A stretch of DNA of 64,000 nucleotides from Diploptera punctata (GCA_030220185.1 JASPKZ010000425.1:397501-461500); one strand, 5' to 3'; positions 1-12,002 are shown, counted from the stretch's first letter. Notes: generated by a model not told the origin, from the letters alone. Made by a program: numbers and translations.

Positions 1-134
1 TAGCTATTACAGTGAACATTAAGGAAAAAACAATAATGAAGTTTGTTGAGAAGAACAGAAAGGCACAATTATTGCACAAATAATTTTCATTGTTATATGA
101 AGTACGTGGAATAATATTTTATTTTGTATATAAG

Positions 135-178
135 GGCCTCCGGGCCTGTTGTGGGATCACTTTACTTTACTTTTATAT
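135..178 (+). repeat. SINE2 tail fragment
   Basis: AAGGGCCTCCGGGCCTGTTG, TGGGATCACTTTACTTT is the 3' tail shared by the SINE2 copies at 361 and 30178. Confidence 0.7.
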
Positions 179-181
179 GGT

Positions 182-880
182 ATACATGTTTGTACCAGTG
201 GTTACGGGTTATATTCCTTGCATACAGCACATGGGTCCAAACCCTGTCGGGGACCGATGGATTTTTTTAACGTGGAACGATCCAAGTGACAACTCCTCCG
301 GGAGGGAATTTAAGCCTTGAGCCTAGAGTCGGGATATTTTTGGGCCCCTAATGACTCTCATGGGGGCACGCCGTAGCGTAGTGCTTAAGGCAGTACGCTA
401 CAAGCCGGACGGCCGAGGGTTCGAGTCCCGGTGTGATCAGGATCCTTAAACAGACCCAAACCTTCTAGCGGCACTATGGCCCTGAAGTTGATTCAGCCTC
501 TAACGGAAATGAGTATCAGACGCTTGTTCTGAGGGTAAAGGAGGCCATCACGTAGTGCTGACAACCCGTCTGATCTCAAGTGCTGATTGTCCAGAAAACG
601 TGGGAGTATTAACCTCCTACTGCAAGGGCCTCCTGAGGCCTGTAGTGGGATCAATTTATCTTTTTAATTACCCTAAAACCTAAATTAGAGCCTATGACAA
701 AATTTAATCAAATTTTCCATCCAAGTAATGCTCTAGAAGTCTCTTTGAGGCGATGAGCTAAGTACCTGTTAATCTCGGCACTTGTAGTGAAATGAGAGTA
801 AGCTATATTAGCTTGGTTAAGTAACTACCGCAAGGTTGCACCCTCGTCTTGCGTAAGGATGGATGGGAATAGAAGACAAA
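182..880 (+). mobile_element. SINE3 copy split by SINE2
   Basis: 182-350 has GGGGACCGATGGATTTTTTT and CCTCCGGGAGGGAATTTAAG. 661-880 has the 3' part (TGAGAGTAAGCTATATTAGC). Both match the fuller copy at 58968-59345 in order, and the SINE2 at 361-660 lies between them. Confidence 0.7.
361..660 (+). mobile_element. SINE2 copy, inserted in SINE3
   Basis: The tRNA-like head GCACGCCGTAGCGTAGTGC...GGTTCGAGTCCCG has a B-box. The family body (CTCAGCCTCTAACGGAAATG) follows, with tail CCTGTAGTGGGATCA. The SINE3 body resumes after it. Confidence 0.85.
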
Positions 881-1494
881 CGTACATGTTTTGTATTCTT
901 AGGTCTATGTATACATTAACCCTCTTACTAATAATCCATATATAACTTTTATACAAGGTTTATACACATCTCAGTTGAAAATTCTTACTGATAAACACTG
1001 TATTAGCTGTTCAGTGTATAAGAGGTGTACAACTTTACATGGGAATCGTTATACATGCCTCCAGCCTTGTTTAAGTATTGTATAACTAGACAAAATGTCG
1101 GACTTCAAGATCAACTGATTGTTTTCTTATGATATTGATGAAAGTTTCCTTAAATTTAACTCAAAATGCAACACTTTAACGACTGTTTGATGGATGCACA
1201 GAGCATAAATAATATTAATAAAGCTCTGGGTAGGAAAATAATGACATCATAAAATGCATTATGTTACACTCATTCTCGATTAGGCCTAATAATATATTGC
1301 TTTAATTGAACATTGATTCACAAAAGAATATGTTTACAATAATTGCTGTAGACAAGATTTAACCTGAATGTGATTTAAATGCTTCATAATATTATTTTAA
1401 GAAAACTTTCTTGCATCTTTAATACATAACACACACACCGATATAAAAAATGTATTTAATTATAGAGGTACTATTATTGCATCAAACCGCATGT
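881..1494. other. no feature recognised
   Basis: AT-rich sequence without long frames or known repeats. Confidence 0.5.
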
Positions 1495-1562
1495 TAACTT
1501 GATAGTCCTGTGGTTAGAGCCTGTGACTACTGTACGTGAGGTCATAGGTTCTATTCCCGATT
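1495..1562 (+). repeat. degenerate tRNA-like sequence
   Basis: GATAGTCCTGTGGTTAGAGC and GAGGTCATAGGTTCTATTCC resemble A- and B-box regions of a tRNA-derived SINE head. No recognisable body follows. Confidence 0.35.
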
Positions 1563-2189
1563 GAACTAATTTTTTTTTCGCTTAAAGCGTCATTCTGTCG
1601 TCGGTAACATTTCCTACTATTTTGAACGTTTTCTAACGCATCTTAAAACACTGCACATAATTCATAAGTAATGGGAAAAACTTTTATTAGTTTCCAAGAA
1701 TCGTTCGAAGTTCTTGACGTTAGATGGCAGCACATTATCTGTGAAACCAATTCTAAGATATATTTGACATAGCGAAAAGCAAAATGTATATAAATTAAAA
1801 CACACTTATTTTTTCCGTACCTCCCCAATTAGGGAATCTCTATTAATTCTTATCCATATTCATTTCTTTCACAATTAATCACTAGTTGATGATGTTTTAT
1901 ATCTGTTACAAACTGGACGTAAAATTGTTCTGACGTCACTATGATGACGAATATGTGACGTATTGTGTATAATCGTTGTTTTGCTATATAGCTCCGGCAC
2001 AACGTTTATTAGTAAGGAAATTATACGTGATCTACATAAGGCTTATATATTGTATAATTAAACAACTGATGAAAGCCTGTATAAGAGAATTTTATTAGTA
2101 AGACTGTAAATATGTAGTTTTCATTTTTTGCAGTAACTAATATTGTACACTTAATGTTATTGTTGATGTGAAACGTAATTTGACATTCC
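1563..2189. other. no feature recognised
   Basis: AT-rich. A minus-strand frame at 1643-1828 is short and not protein-like. Confidence 0.5.
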
Positions 2190-2410
2190 CGCATACAGTC
2201 TTTGTTGCTATGAAAACAAAAGAAATCTCAATAGTTTAAAAATGACCAAAAACACTAGTGCGGTAAGTACAAACATTTATTTTGAAATAGTTGTGGCGAC
2301 GCTGCAATCTGTATTAATTTCGGTATTAAATCATCACATCCAGCTTTCTACGCCTCTTCTATTTCATTATCAATGCACACATCGTCTAAAACTTCCTCCA
2401 TAATCGGAAA
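2190..2410 (+). repeat. unclassified repeat, pair with 59690-59900
   Basis: GTTGCTATGAAAACAAAAGA and the following GTAAGTACAAACATTT region resemble GTTGCTATGCAAACAAAAGA and onward near 59737, diverged. Confidence 0.5.
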
Positions 2411-2484
2411 TAAATCCCATAAAGTTGATTTTACAGTTTTAAATGTAAGATGGCGACATGACCAACAATACTTATTAGGTATTT

Positions 2485-2544
2485 CTCCATATTTCAGTTC
2501 ATTTAAAATGCAGTGATTTGTTTGGTATAATGCATATTATCACT

Positions 2545-2607
<63 letters not shown>

Positions 2608-2660
2608 ACATACATTGTACGTAGTATACATAAAGAGCAATGGTTTCACTTCCAGCACGA
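2485..2660 (+). repeat. R3 fragment with (TA)n
   Basis: TTCAGTTCATTTAAAATGCA at about 2494 matches R3. (TA)n fills 2550-2603, then AAAGAGCAATGGTTTCACTT. Confidence 0.65.
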
Positions 2661-3140
2661 GGTTTGTAATAACGGGCTTCCAATATAAAACCGGACCGGC
2701 CTTAAGGAGTTTCACCCGGCACGCAGTGCTGTCTCTTCCCCCCACAATTCACCCTGCCTGCCACCCGTCCTTGAACTGTTTCTTACCTTATAGAAAATGC
2801 TGGAAATGTTGTAGCTCGGGCACTGTCAAGTTTCTGATTTCATTTCTTATGTTGTTCTTCAGTTCTTCCAATGTGTGCGGATTTGTTTTGTACACTTTGT
2901 CTTTCAGGCTACACCACAAATAAAAATCACACACTGTTAGATCTGGGGAGCGAGGGAAATCCCAACTTGTTGTACTAATTTCGGTAATGATTTTTGTGGT
3001 GAACGTTCCAAATTTTCGACAATTTCGTCTAATTTTTCTTCGGTGAGAACCGTACGCCTTCGCGTACTGAACAGTGGTCTCAAATTTAGTCACAAGATCG
3101 TGGATTGTCGATCTGGAAGGAGGTAATTGTCAAGGGACGT
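2605..3140 (-). pseudogene. mariner-like transposase C-terminal relic with internal deletion
   Basis: The minus frame reads RSTIHDLVTKFETT (N-terminal domain), a short linker with RRKIRRNCRKFGTF, and then SWDFPRSPDLTVCDFYLWC and SLKDKVYKTNPHTLEELKNN, the region of the third catalytic Asp. The catalytic centre before it is missing. It ends near (TA)n at 2550-2603. Confidence 0.75.
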
Positions 3141-3466
3141 TCAGAATAAATTCCTCGAGGAATTGGACATTAAGTCCAACAAAAGTTTCAAAGTTTCATA
3201 GTACGGCCTTGAAAACATAGGATAGAACAATAACGCAAAAATACCCGTTAATAATTTACGAGAATGCATAATGTAAATTAAATCTGATTAATATAATCTA
3301 CAATGTAACAAACAGAGCAACAGGAAGGGAGAGAATTCTCACAGTGATAGTATCTCAGTATTATGCCATGACATTAAATTCACAATTAAACATTTTTTAT
3401 GAAAAGAAAACAAAGTAGCCCATATGCAAAAAGTTTAAGGTCTCAATCCAAAAAAAAATAAATAAA

Positions 3467-3509
<43 letters not shown>

Positions 3510-3512
<3 letters not shown>

Positions 3513-3862
3513 GGTACACCGCTGTGGTCTCGAGGTAGCGTGCTGCCTTGTCACGCAGCGGGCCCGGGTTCGATCCCTGGTCGGGGCAGTTTTTCTGGGT
3601 GAGGTTTTTATCGGGGGTTTTCCTTACCTGTAAGACAAATGTCAGGAAAACTTTAAGGCCCTAACGGTCCCCGAAATCATACGGTCATCATCATTATCAT
3701 CCTTACCATTATCATTATCATCATCATCCTTCACCTGTGTGGAAAGCAACGGGAAGCTACCACACCTACACAATTCCCTAGTAAAGCTGCAAGCGTAGCA
3801 TGAAAATGCTATGATTGCAGTGAAGGACCTGCCTTCGGGCAGAATTACTATGGATGGATATA
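3510..3862 (+). mobile_element. SINE1 copy, tail type a
   Basis: CACCGCTGTGGTCTCGAGGT head with GGTTCGATCCC B-box, ATCATCATC tract and tail CTGCCTTCGGGCAGAATTAC...GGATGG. (TA)n at 3466-3509 precedes it. Confidence 0.92.
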
Positions 3863-4009
3863 TAATAAGAAGAATTCACATTTTTCGTGATTGTATGTCT
3901 CCGAATATCAAATTACTATCGTATATGTCAGTTTTGGATTAAAACAACAAAAGCAATTTGATCTTACGCCATATTTTTTCGAAGTAGGCCCTACTTAAAA
4001 AATATAGTT

Positions 4010-4146
4010 ATATTTAACTATGATTTGAGAGAAGTAGATTATACAGGGAATGATTGAAAATCATTAGCACAGGATAGGGATGTATGGAGAGCATACGTCC
4101 GCGCGGCCATGAACCTACGGGTTCGACAGTGCCAGTAAGTAGGTAA
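4010..4146 (+). repeat. LINE-A 3' end
   Basis: Short 5'-truncated copy: YDLREVDYTGND-type codons ending in CTACGGGTTCGACAGTGCCA and a short (GTAG) tail. Confidence 0.85.
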
Positions 4147-4162
4147 GTTATATGTTATCAAT

Positions 4163-4474
4163 AGTCCACCGCTGTGGTCTCGAGGTAGCGTGCTGCCTTG
4201 TCACGCAACGGGCCCGGGTTCGAACCCCGGTCGGGGCAGTTTTTCTGGGTGAGGTTTTTATCGGGGTTTTTCCTCACCTGTTAGACAAATGTCAGGAAAA
4301 CTTTAAGGCCCAAACGGTCCCCGAAATCATATGGTCATCATCATCCTAATCATTATCATCCTTATCATTATCATCATCATCCTTCCCTAGTAAAGCTGCA
4401 AAGCATAGCATGAAAATGCTATGATTGCAGTGAAGAACCTGCCTTCGGGCAGAATTACTATGGATGGATGGATG
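4163..4474 (+). mobile_element. SINE1 copy, tail type a, with target duplication
   Basis: Same architecture as the copy at 3510. It is flanked by TGTTATCAATA (4152-4162) and TGTTGTCAATA (about 4473-4483), one mismatch. Confidence 0.92.
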
Positions 4475-4639
4475 TTGTCAATATATTTAAAGATCTGTAC
4501 AATTCTATTCTGGACCATGGAGTGTCTGTTAATTTGAGAAAGCTTGTTATCAATTATTAATTCAGCTGCACTCAGTTACATTGAATGATAGGAGAATGTT
4601 GTGTGTGCGTGTTTCTAATGTATGCAGGGGTGAGTTAGG

Positions 4640-4990
4640 TATTTTAACATTTTTATTTTCGCGATGGTGTGTTTTGTCGTACTTACAGTACTGGCGACCA
4701 TGATTGAAAGTTCAACTTTCTACATTTCGAGGTTGGTAACCAAAATAACTATACTGTAATAAAATAACTATACTTTAATATCATATAGTACAAACCGCAT
4801 GTGTGAAGTAAAACCACTGCCCTCTATATACACTATGTGCAATGTATATACAAAAAAAATATATATCCAAAAGGTAGTGTTAATATACATTATACGAAAT
4901 AAATCACTGCATTTTAAATGAACTGAACTTTATTTGAAACAATATAATACAATAAATACGTACTTGCCGCTGATTTATCACTGATTGGTG
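4640..4990 (-). repeat. R3 unclassified repeat
   Basis: Inverted relative of 34110-34400: CGACCATGATTGAAAGTTCA, GTAAAACCACTGCCCTC and CACTGCATTTTAAATGAACT match the reverse of that copy. A shorter piece is at 2485-2660. Confidence 0.75.
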
Positions 4991-5385
4991 TCACGGCCTG
5001 CTGTAGTTTCAACTAATAAACATTGTCCATGCTGTTAACGTTAGTCAGTTGTTTATAATTAGAGCGAGGAATTATATGAAGAAAATTATATTAAAATATG
5101 AAATCATAATAAAATATGAAAATTAGGACACAAAAATATTATGAAGCTACTACTTTTTTTAACTTTTTACATATATTTAATTACACAAGCCCTGTATAAT
5201 TTATGGGTATACATACCAGCACACAAATGAGACAAGAAGTCCGTTTTTGTAGCTCAAGAAATCAAGAGTTTCACTGTATTTCCATTTTAATTAATTTTTC
5301 ATTAACTCTGACTCAATATAAAATATCATGTTCATGATTTGAAGCAATTCTAATGGCTCACGTTGAAGTATAGCTGTTTGAGAAA

Positions 5386-5625
5386 TCACGCTAACTAGCC
5401 GGATGGTCGTGGGTTTGAGTCCCAATGGGGTCAGGTTTTTATCTGGACCAAACCTTCTGGTGGCATCATAGCCCTTGCGTCTACTCAGCTCTTAATTTAA
5501 ATGAGTATCAGACACATGTTCTGAGAACCCAGTGGTCATCCCTTGGCGATTGTCTAGAAATGTGGAAGTCTCAGCAACCATCTACCCCCAAGGGCCTCGC
5601 AAGCCTGTAGTTTGACACTTTATTT
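5386..5625 (+). mobile_element. SINE2 copy, head truncated
   Basis: GCCGGATGGTCGTGGGTTTG, CTTAATTTAAATGAGTATCA and CCCAAGGGCCTCGCAAGCCT align to the family. It ends just before the Tc1 element. Confidence 0.75.
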
Positions 5626-5647
5626 CAATAAATTAATACTGGATATA

Positions 5648-7080
5648 CACTGCTCAAAACATTTAGAGGAACACTTGTAATAAATTGAATAAGTAATTGT
5701 ATTTTAAAGCTGTGATGCTGAAAGTTGGACAATATGTAAACTGAATTATCAATTTTATCATTGGATACAAAGTTTAAAGATACATGGCCTAAATACAGAG
5801 AAATTACCTCAAATAACAAATATAGAGAATTTTTTTTATTTTGGAAGGCACTGGCCACTTCTAATTGGTAAGCTTCCTGATGTTGCTATAGTGACGAATG
5901 TTGATTATTGCCTTGTTTATTGAAGTCTCTGACAAAATGAGGCATTTAAATGAGTTTGAAGTGTATCATGCTCTACATCTTTTACGACAAGGTCAATCTC
6001 TGCGACAAGTGGCTAGAGAGCTTGGTGTTTCTCCTTCCGTGGTGTCCAGGTTATGCAACAGGCACAGAGAGACAGGTCAGTATTGTAGAAGACGTGGCCA
6101 GGGCCGTAAATTTAAAACAAGCCCCCAGGATGACAGATACGTTGTTCTTTCTGCTCTTCGACAGCGTACAAAAACTGCAAAAGACCTGCAGAATGACCTT
6201 CATATGGCTTCCGGAATCCGGGTTTCAGACCAAACCATAAGGAACAGATTAAGGAAAGAGAATATTCGTCCAAAAAAGGCCCGTTAAAAAACCACGCTTA
6301 ACAAATGGGCATAAGGCAGCAAGACGTACGTATGCTGAAAACCATGGTGATTGGAACCTGAACCAGTGGGAGTCTGTGCTCTTCTCGGACAAATCCAGGT
6401 ATCGTCTTACACGTTGTGATGGTCGATTGAGGGTGTGGGGACGGCCAGGAGAAAGATTTTCTGCAGAGGCTGTACAGGAAATTGATAGATTCGGAGGAGG
6501 TTCCATAATGGTGTGGGCCGGAGTTATGTACAACAATCGTACGGACCTTGTACTTGTTCCCCAGCGACTGAATGCTGTCTGTCCGGTATATCGAGCACGT
6601 TCTGGAAGAGCATGTAGTACCTGCTGCCATTGGAGTAGGCCCTGGATTTCTGTTTATGCAGGATAATGCCAGGGCACATTCTGCGGCTGTCACCAGGGAT
6701 TTCCTGAGGAGGAATGAAATTGAGGTAATGGAGTGGCCAGCGGTCAGCCCAGAACTCAACCCTACTGAACACTTGTAGGATCTTCTAAACAGGAAGGTCA
6801 GGAACCGACATCAAGCTCCACAAACTCTGCAGCAACTTGGAGATGCTCTGAAGGAGGAATGGGAGAATATCCCGCAAGAGGAAATCCAGAATCTTATTGG
6901 GAGCATGCCACGAAGGTGCCAAAGTGTCATCGAATGTCGTGGAGGCCATACACGATACTAACTCCATATAACGAGTGTTTAACTTTGAAAAATAAGCACA
7001 AGATTAAATTGCTTACATAGCGGAAATATTTGAAAAGTTAATTGCCAGCGTTATTCATTTGTTTTTACTGACATGAGCAA

Positions 7081-7111
<31 letters not shown>

Positions 7112-7203
7112 CCACAAATAATGTACTTTATTAATTTCATGTTTGTACCTTTATCCAATTAAAAAATATTTGCATAGTGTTCCTCTAATTGTTTTGAGCA
7201 GTG
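5648..7203 (+). mobile_element. Tc1-like DNA transposon with both ends present, inactivated
   Basis: The 1,556-bp element has 28-bp terminal inverted repeats (CACTGCTCAAAACATTTAGA... against CACTGCTCAAAACAATTAGA...) with one mismatch. It is flanked by TA on both sides (5646-5647 and 7204-7205), the Tc1/mariner target. It holds one broken transposase gene. An (AAAT)n run at 7078-7110 sits between the gene and the right end. Confidence 0.93.
5937..6961 (+). pseudogene. Tc1-like transposase (DD34E), frameshifted
   Basis: A helix-turn-helix N-terminus (MRHLNEFEVYHALHLLRQGQ, then SLRQVARELGVSPSVVSRLC) continues through the DNA-binding region to about 6287. A one-base shift in an A-run near 6275 moves the frame to the catalytic core, VLFSDKSRYRL (first Asp), then GGGSIMVWAGVMY. 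A second shift near 6585 leads to FLFMQDNARAHSA (second Asp) and SPELNPTEHL (Glu). The conserved Trp codon after EHL is TAG at 6777. The catalytic triad is therefore all visible but spread over three frames with one stop. It acts at the element's own inverted repeats by cut and paste; this copy cannot make a functional enzyme. Confidence 0.93.
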
Positions 7204-7440
7204 TATATAAACACGATCAATTAATTTACCCAATGATATTTAGTTATGATATCCAAACATAAACAAAAAACAAAACATAGTAACCGTAGTAACATGCTTC
7301 CATCAAATATATCATTGACAAAATTTAGAGTAGGTACAGTTTGGATGACTTCTATTTACCTTGCATAAAGATAATGAATTCCAGTACATGTAAATGTCAC
7401 AATAACTTTAAATTGGATGAATCAGAACACACGTAGACCA

Positions 7441-7700
7441 AGTCCTAACTAACTCACTGGCAAGATCGAACCCCATAGGTTCATGGCCGCACAGACATAA
7501 GCTCTCCATGTAGGCCTATCCCGAGCTAATGTCTTCCAACCATCCCCTCTATAATCTAATTCCCTCAAATCATGGTTAATGTTATTCTCCCACTTCATTC
7601 TTGGTCTACCAACTGAGCGTTTTCCCTCTGGTTTTCCTACATGCAGTCTTTCATTCCCCCATTCGTGCCACATGTCCTGCCCATCGCAGTAGACCAAGTA
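7441..7700 (-). repeat. LINE-A 3' end
   Basis: Minus-strand copy with GKPEGKRSVGRPRMKWENN, ending at CACTGGCAAGATCGAACCCC. It follows closely on the Tc1 element at 5648-7203. Confidence 0.85.
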
Positions 7701-8585
7701 CTGTATGTCATATTTGGAGAAACAAGATGTTAAAATTAATTAATCTACAAATAATTCTAGGGTGTATTTCAAAACTCTCTTTGCAATTACAATTATTTTT
7801 AATCCTATACATTACACGTATGAACATGGTGAAATGTAGTTAGAATTATTTTAACATTAGTTTTTCCATGAAATTTGCTCGAGCACATTATGGTAAACGT
7901 GTGCTTTGAATAATCCGATTATCAATTCTGTTCGTAATACAGAGTTAGGAGCTTTATATATATATTTTTTAACGTCTGTCTGTCAGAATAAATTTGTACA
8001 ATCAAAAAGTATGCTCCACACCAATGGGAGCAAATATGTAACCGTGCTATATTTGATAGTTTGATGTAAGTGAGAATAATATTGGTATTACCTACAAGAA
8101 CTTTATTAAATTCGTAAACTGTGGAGTAAGACCTTATTTCCCAGCACAACTTAAAGTTTAGCAGCAGCAGTCTTCCCTACATTTAAATACTGCAATTCAT
8201 TCACAAAATAAGGAATGTCCTTAGGTAGCAAAAAGAGCAGGTGGTTATTATTCTAACATTGTTGTTCTACTTATTCATGTTCTTGTCACAGATTAGGAAA
8301 TCCCTGTTCTTGTTCTGTAGTTTCGGACAAAAGCCTCCACTTGGTCAATCCATGTCTCCTTTTTTCAATTATTTTCTTTTATCAAATCAATTTATCTTGT
8401 TCCAGATGGGATACTGAGGAATTTTCGGCTGTCTACCATACTTTATTGTCAAAAAAATTCAAAACTACAGTCACTTCAAAAATGTATTTAACAATTAGTA
8501 GAAATTTTATTTAAAAAAATTGAAAGTTAAAAAATATGAAGGAATATTAAATTTTGCTAAAATATGAACATTTTGCCAAAATATT
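7701..8585. other. no feature recognised
   Basis: AT-rich unique-looking sequence; short frames only. Confidence 0.5.
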
Positions 8586-8925
8586 ATGAAATATGAAACA
8601 ATATGTAGGTCTTATTTGATTCTACATATCATAAAATGTAAAGATACTTTGTCTCAGCGCTCTCTGACTAATAGTTCAAAACGTAAATTTCATAAAAATC
8701 CTCGCTCTATTTATAATGAACGTAAATATTTCCAACAATTATGTTATTATTTTACTATTATTTATTATTTTGAAAACACAATCGTGCAAAAAATAATGTA
8801 CAACGCACGTTTGTGAAGTGTTTTACAGAATCTCGGAAATTAAACATTTTCCTCCTTTCTGTAAAAACTACTTCCCAACCTCGCATCGTAATATACTATT
8901 GCTTCGCAAACTCACCTATTGTAAG
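8586..8925 (-). repeat. R7 fold-back family fragment
   Basis: TCCTTTCTGTAAAAACTACT, TCCCAACCTCGCATCGTAAT and ATACTATTGCTTCG are the reverse of 33890-33930. The flank with CGTAAATATTTCCAACAATT also matches 34060-34100 in reverse. Confidence 0.7.
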
Positions 8926-8952
8926 TTCTGTTAAATGCCTTCTCATGATTAG

Positions 8953-9313
8953 TCCTCTCCACGGTATCTTTACCTTGTCAAGGTCAAGCGGCTTGCGTGC
9001 TTAAATGATCCCGAGAGCTATGCCGGCGGTAGTATTGCTGCCAGGATTATCCATGCCAGACAGGTCGAAGGCGATAAGCAAGACGAAAAAAATACCTTGG
9101 TCGAAAGAGTGACGATCTTTCGTAAAAATACAACCGTCGAGAAACCCGGACATGGGTTCCACTGGGGTAAAATTCTCCCGAGGTAAAATAGTCCCCCATT
9201 CGGTTCTCCGGGCTGGGACTACGGGAATCCATGCCAAATGCTCACTCAGGATAGGGATGTATAGAGAGCATATGTCCGCGCGGTCATGGTTCGATAGAAC
9301 CAGTGAGTTAGTT
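8953..9313 (+). mobile_element. internally deleted LINE-A, second junction
   Basis: The 5' leader (GTCAAGGTCAAGCGGCTTGC to ATCCATGCCAAATGCTCA) is homologous to 51304-51510. It joins at about 9244 to CTCAGGATAGGGATGTATAG and the normal 3' terminus CCAGTGAGTTAGTTAG. The join differs from that of 51304-51666, so the two deletions arose separately. Confidence 0.75.
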
Positions 9314-9399
9314 AGTTAAAATACGCTCAGATCACATGCAAAATAGGCTCTAAAAATATAATCAATTGAATTGGCGTTTACTTCATGAAAATCCATAAC

Positions 9400-9830
9400 T
9401 TATTTCATTAAATAAAATAAAACTTGAAGTTTTATGTGATTTTCATATTTATAACAATATCAATTAGTTACAGCTGTTTCGGTACTTTGTACCTTCTTCA
9501 GACATGATAACAAATTAATGAATGTTGTTATCATAGTACATAACAACTGTAACTATGTAACATTTTTTTTACCAATCCCTATTATAAATTTAAAAGAGGC
9601 GATTCATTCAAATCTAAATGGGAATTTAACAGCTTATTACCACTTTTCAACTTACTTATCTCTACAACTTCTAAAAGGTCCAACTTCTTTCCTTTGTCAC
9701 AAACATGTAAAATTTTAAAATATGAATCAAAACAACGATCGTATTGGAGCAGGTGGTTAGCATATGTTGAATTATCTAAATTTCTGTTATATGCTCTCAT
9801 ATGTTCCTTCTATTTCTCGTATATTTTAAT
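9400..9830 (-). mobile_element. Penelope-like element C-terminal and 3' UTR fragment
   Basis: The minus frame 9800-9582 reads MRAYNRNLDNSTYANHLLQY, then DRCFDSYFKILHVCDKGKKL, homologous to the split PLE at 14270-17300. The 3' region has CATGTCTGAAGAAGGTACAA and then AGTACCGAAACAGCTG. The GIY-YIG core itself lies outside this truncated copy. Confidence 0.8.
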
Positions 9831-9949
9831 TCTGTCGTCCGCTTAAGAGGATAGTCTCATATTTGGTTATGGTATGAACTCCTCCTCACTCTAACATCTA
9901 CCAAAGTAAATGGAACCAGATGAATCTGCACCATTACTATTTCAAACTA

Positions 9950-10185
9950 TAACCTAATCACTGGCACTATCGAACCCGTAGGTTTATGGCCAAGGAGAAT
10001 AAGATTTCCATACATCCCTATCCCGAAATGATATCCAATTATCCCTGAATAATCTACTTCCCTCGAATCATTGTTAATGTTATTCTCCCATTTCATTCTG
10101 GATCTATCAACTGAGCTTTTTCTTCTGGTTTTCCTACAAGAATCCTTCATGTCCTTCTTTCATTCCCCACATATACTGCAAATCG
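9950..10185 (-). repeat. LINE-A 3' end
   Basis: Minus-strand, degraded copy: SVDRSRMKWENNINNDSREV codons, with ACTGGCACTATCGAACCCGT at the 3' terminus. Confidence 0.8.
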
Positions 10186-10270
10186 TAGTCTATGAGACTT
10201 AACTTTTCATATTATATCTGACTACTTCAAACTACATCATATAAAAACAATGAAGCGTAGAAAAATTATT

Positions 10271-11313
10271 TTATATTATAGTAAGAGATCCTTATACGCG
10301 GTTCCCTTATTCGTGTTTTCATTATTAGCGGGTTAAAAAATTGCGACACAGTTCCTGTATTCGCGGCTAAACATTTTTTTATTCGCGGATCGAGTTGGTA
10401 TATTTGAAGGATAAGTGTCCTTTATTAACGCATCGGTAACCTTTTTTTTTTTTTTACTGCAGGTACGTGCCATGGCAGCTTTTACAAGGAGCGATTCAAA
10501 CCAAATGGACAAATTATTGTTATTATTATTATTTTTATTATTATTACTATTAGCCTTATTGTCACTAAGCCTAAAGTTCTTTGTTAATAGCAACACGTGA
10601 CTCTTCTGCTTTCTTGCCAATTTATAATGTCGAGTAAAAGGAAAGTAAATTAGTTCCGAAACGGGAAAAAACAGTTTTGCCGCTTAAAGTAAAAATATAA
10701 ATGTTTGACCGTTTACGTGTTGGCGAGTCGTTCTACGTCTATAACACGCTGTTTCAATGTTACTGAATCAACCATTCATTAAGAAATCCGAAGACAAAAG
10801 AAGGAATTATATCGCTGAATTCACAGCTAAATATGAATCTGAATTGAAATCCCTTATAAAAGCGGCAAAACAGGAAAAAAAAAAAAAAAACTAAGTTATT
10901 TAAGTCCTTGCCTAAGGCCCACAGTAATAATTAACAGAAATTGTTCAAAATCTCTTATTAATTGCTTTTAATTTGATAATTATTTTATTTCGGAACTTTG
11001 GAACGTATCACCTATATAAAGTAAAGTAAAGTGATTCCACAACAGGCACAGGAGGCCCTTGGGGTAGTAGGTGGTTAAGGCTCCCACTTTTTCTAGACAA
11101 TCGGCATATGTCAGCCGGGTTGTCAGCCCTGCGTGACGGCCGCCTTTACTCCCAGAACAAGCGTCTGGTACTCATTTCCGTTAGAGGCTGAGTCGACCCC
11201 AGGCCATAGTGCCGCCAGAGGGTTTGGGTCAGTTTAAAATTATACCCATACAAATTACCATTCCACATTCGTGGCATATTTTCGACCACATCCCCCGCGA
11301 ATAAGAAGCTTTT
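10271..11313 (+). mobile_element. pogo/Tigger-like element, decayed, with nested SINE2
   Basis: The left end (TATAGTAAGAGATCCTTATA, then CGCGGTTCCCTTATTCGTG) and right end (CCCGCGAATAAGAAGCTTTT, then ACTGTA) are inverted, with the TTATTCGCGG motifs of Tigger-like termini. The interior keeps a trace of an N-terminal transposase region (about 10740-10890, IAEFTAKYESELKSLIKAAK). A SINE2 on the minus strand (11020-11235) interrupts it. It is an inverted relative of 12239-13140. Confidence 0.6.
11020..11235 (-). mobile_element. SINE2 copy within a pogo-like element
   Basis: Reverse complement of the SINE2 tail and middle (GTTAGAGGCTGAGTCGACCC). The tRNA-like head is missing. Confidence 0.85.
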
Positions 11314-12002
11314 ACTGTATTTTATTTATCGTTCAACATCTTGTATAATTTGAAATGAACATATCCGATCAATAGTGTTTAATTATCTCAAAATAATCAA
11401 ATCGGATTCCTGTATCACGAATGTTGATTTGACTCAAGCGGTTTTAGGAGCGCTTCCTATAATATTTATCTATGAACCCAGCTACTATTTATACAAATAA
11501 ACGTAACGATTATGATTTAACATGAGCTACATTACTTTATTGATGTAAATAACGTTGAAACTTTTACAAAGTTAAATATAAGATTTATGTTGCCAACATG
11601 TGATTGTGATGTCCATGGATTAGATTAGTCTACACGCAGGAAATGTTTATGAATACCACTATTGTGAAAATTAACACGCCCATAAAGAATTTTGATTTAA
11701 TATATACCGGTATATATATATATATAGGCTTAAATTCACCTAACGAAGCAGACAAGAGAAAGTTCTGGCATTATAAAATGTTTATTTTAATATGCTCCCT
11801 CCTGGTTTCGGCTACTGCAGCAGAAGTAGTTGTGAGTATTATGAACACAAGCTATACTGTATCGAAGTAAATGTGGACCTTAAGAGGTCACCCAAGGTCA
11901 ATGGTAGATATAGGTGGAAGATTCAACATACTTTCAGCGTAAATTAGGGTATGATGGTTAGCCTTACATTCAAATTAATATTATAGCAAGGAACGTCTGG
12001 CT
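11314..12002. other. no feature recognised
   Basis: AT-rich between the two pogo-like copies. The frame at 11643-11870 includes a (TA)n tract and is not convincing. Confidence 0.45.

Noticed and set aside
2548..2745. Tyr-Ile repeat proteins, here and at 15171, 20475, 24255 and 39610
   Set aside because: Products of (TA)n microsatellites.
3510..3600. tRNA gene at the SINE1 head (B-box GGTTCGATCCC)
   Set aside because: The cloverleaf is not maintained and the sequence recurs many times with the SINE body; it is a SINE promoter.
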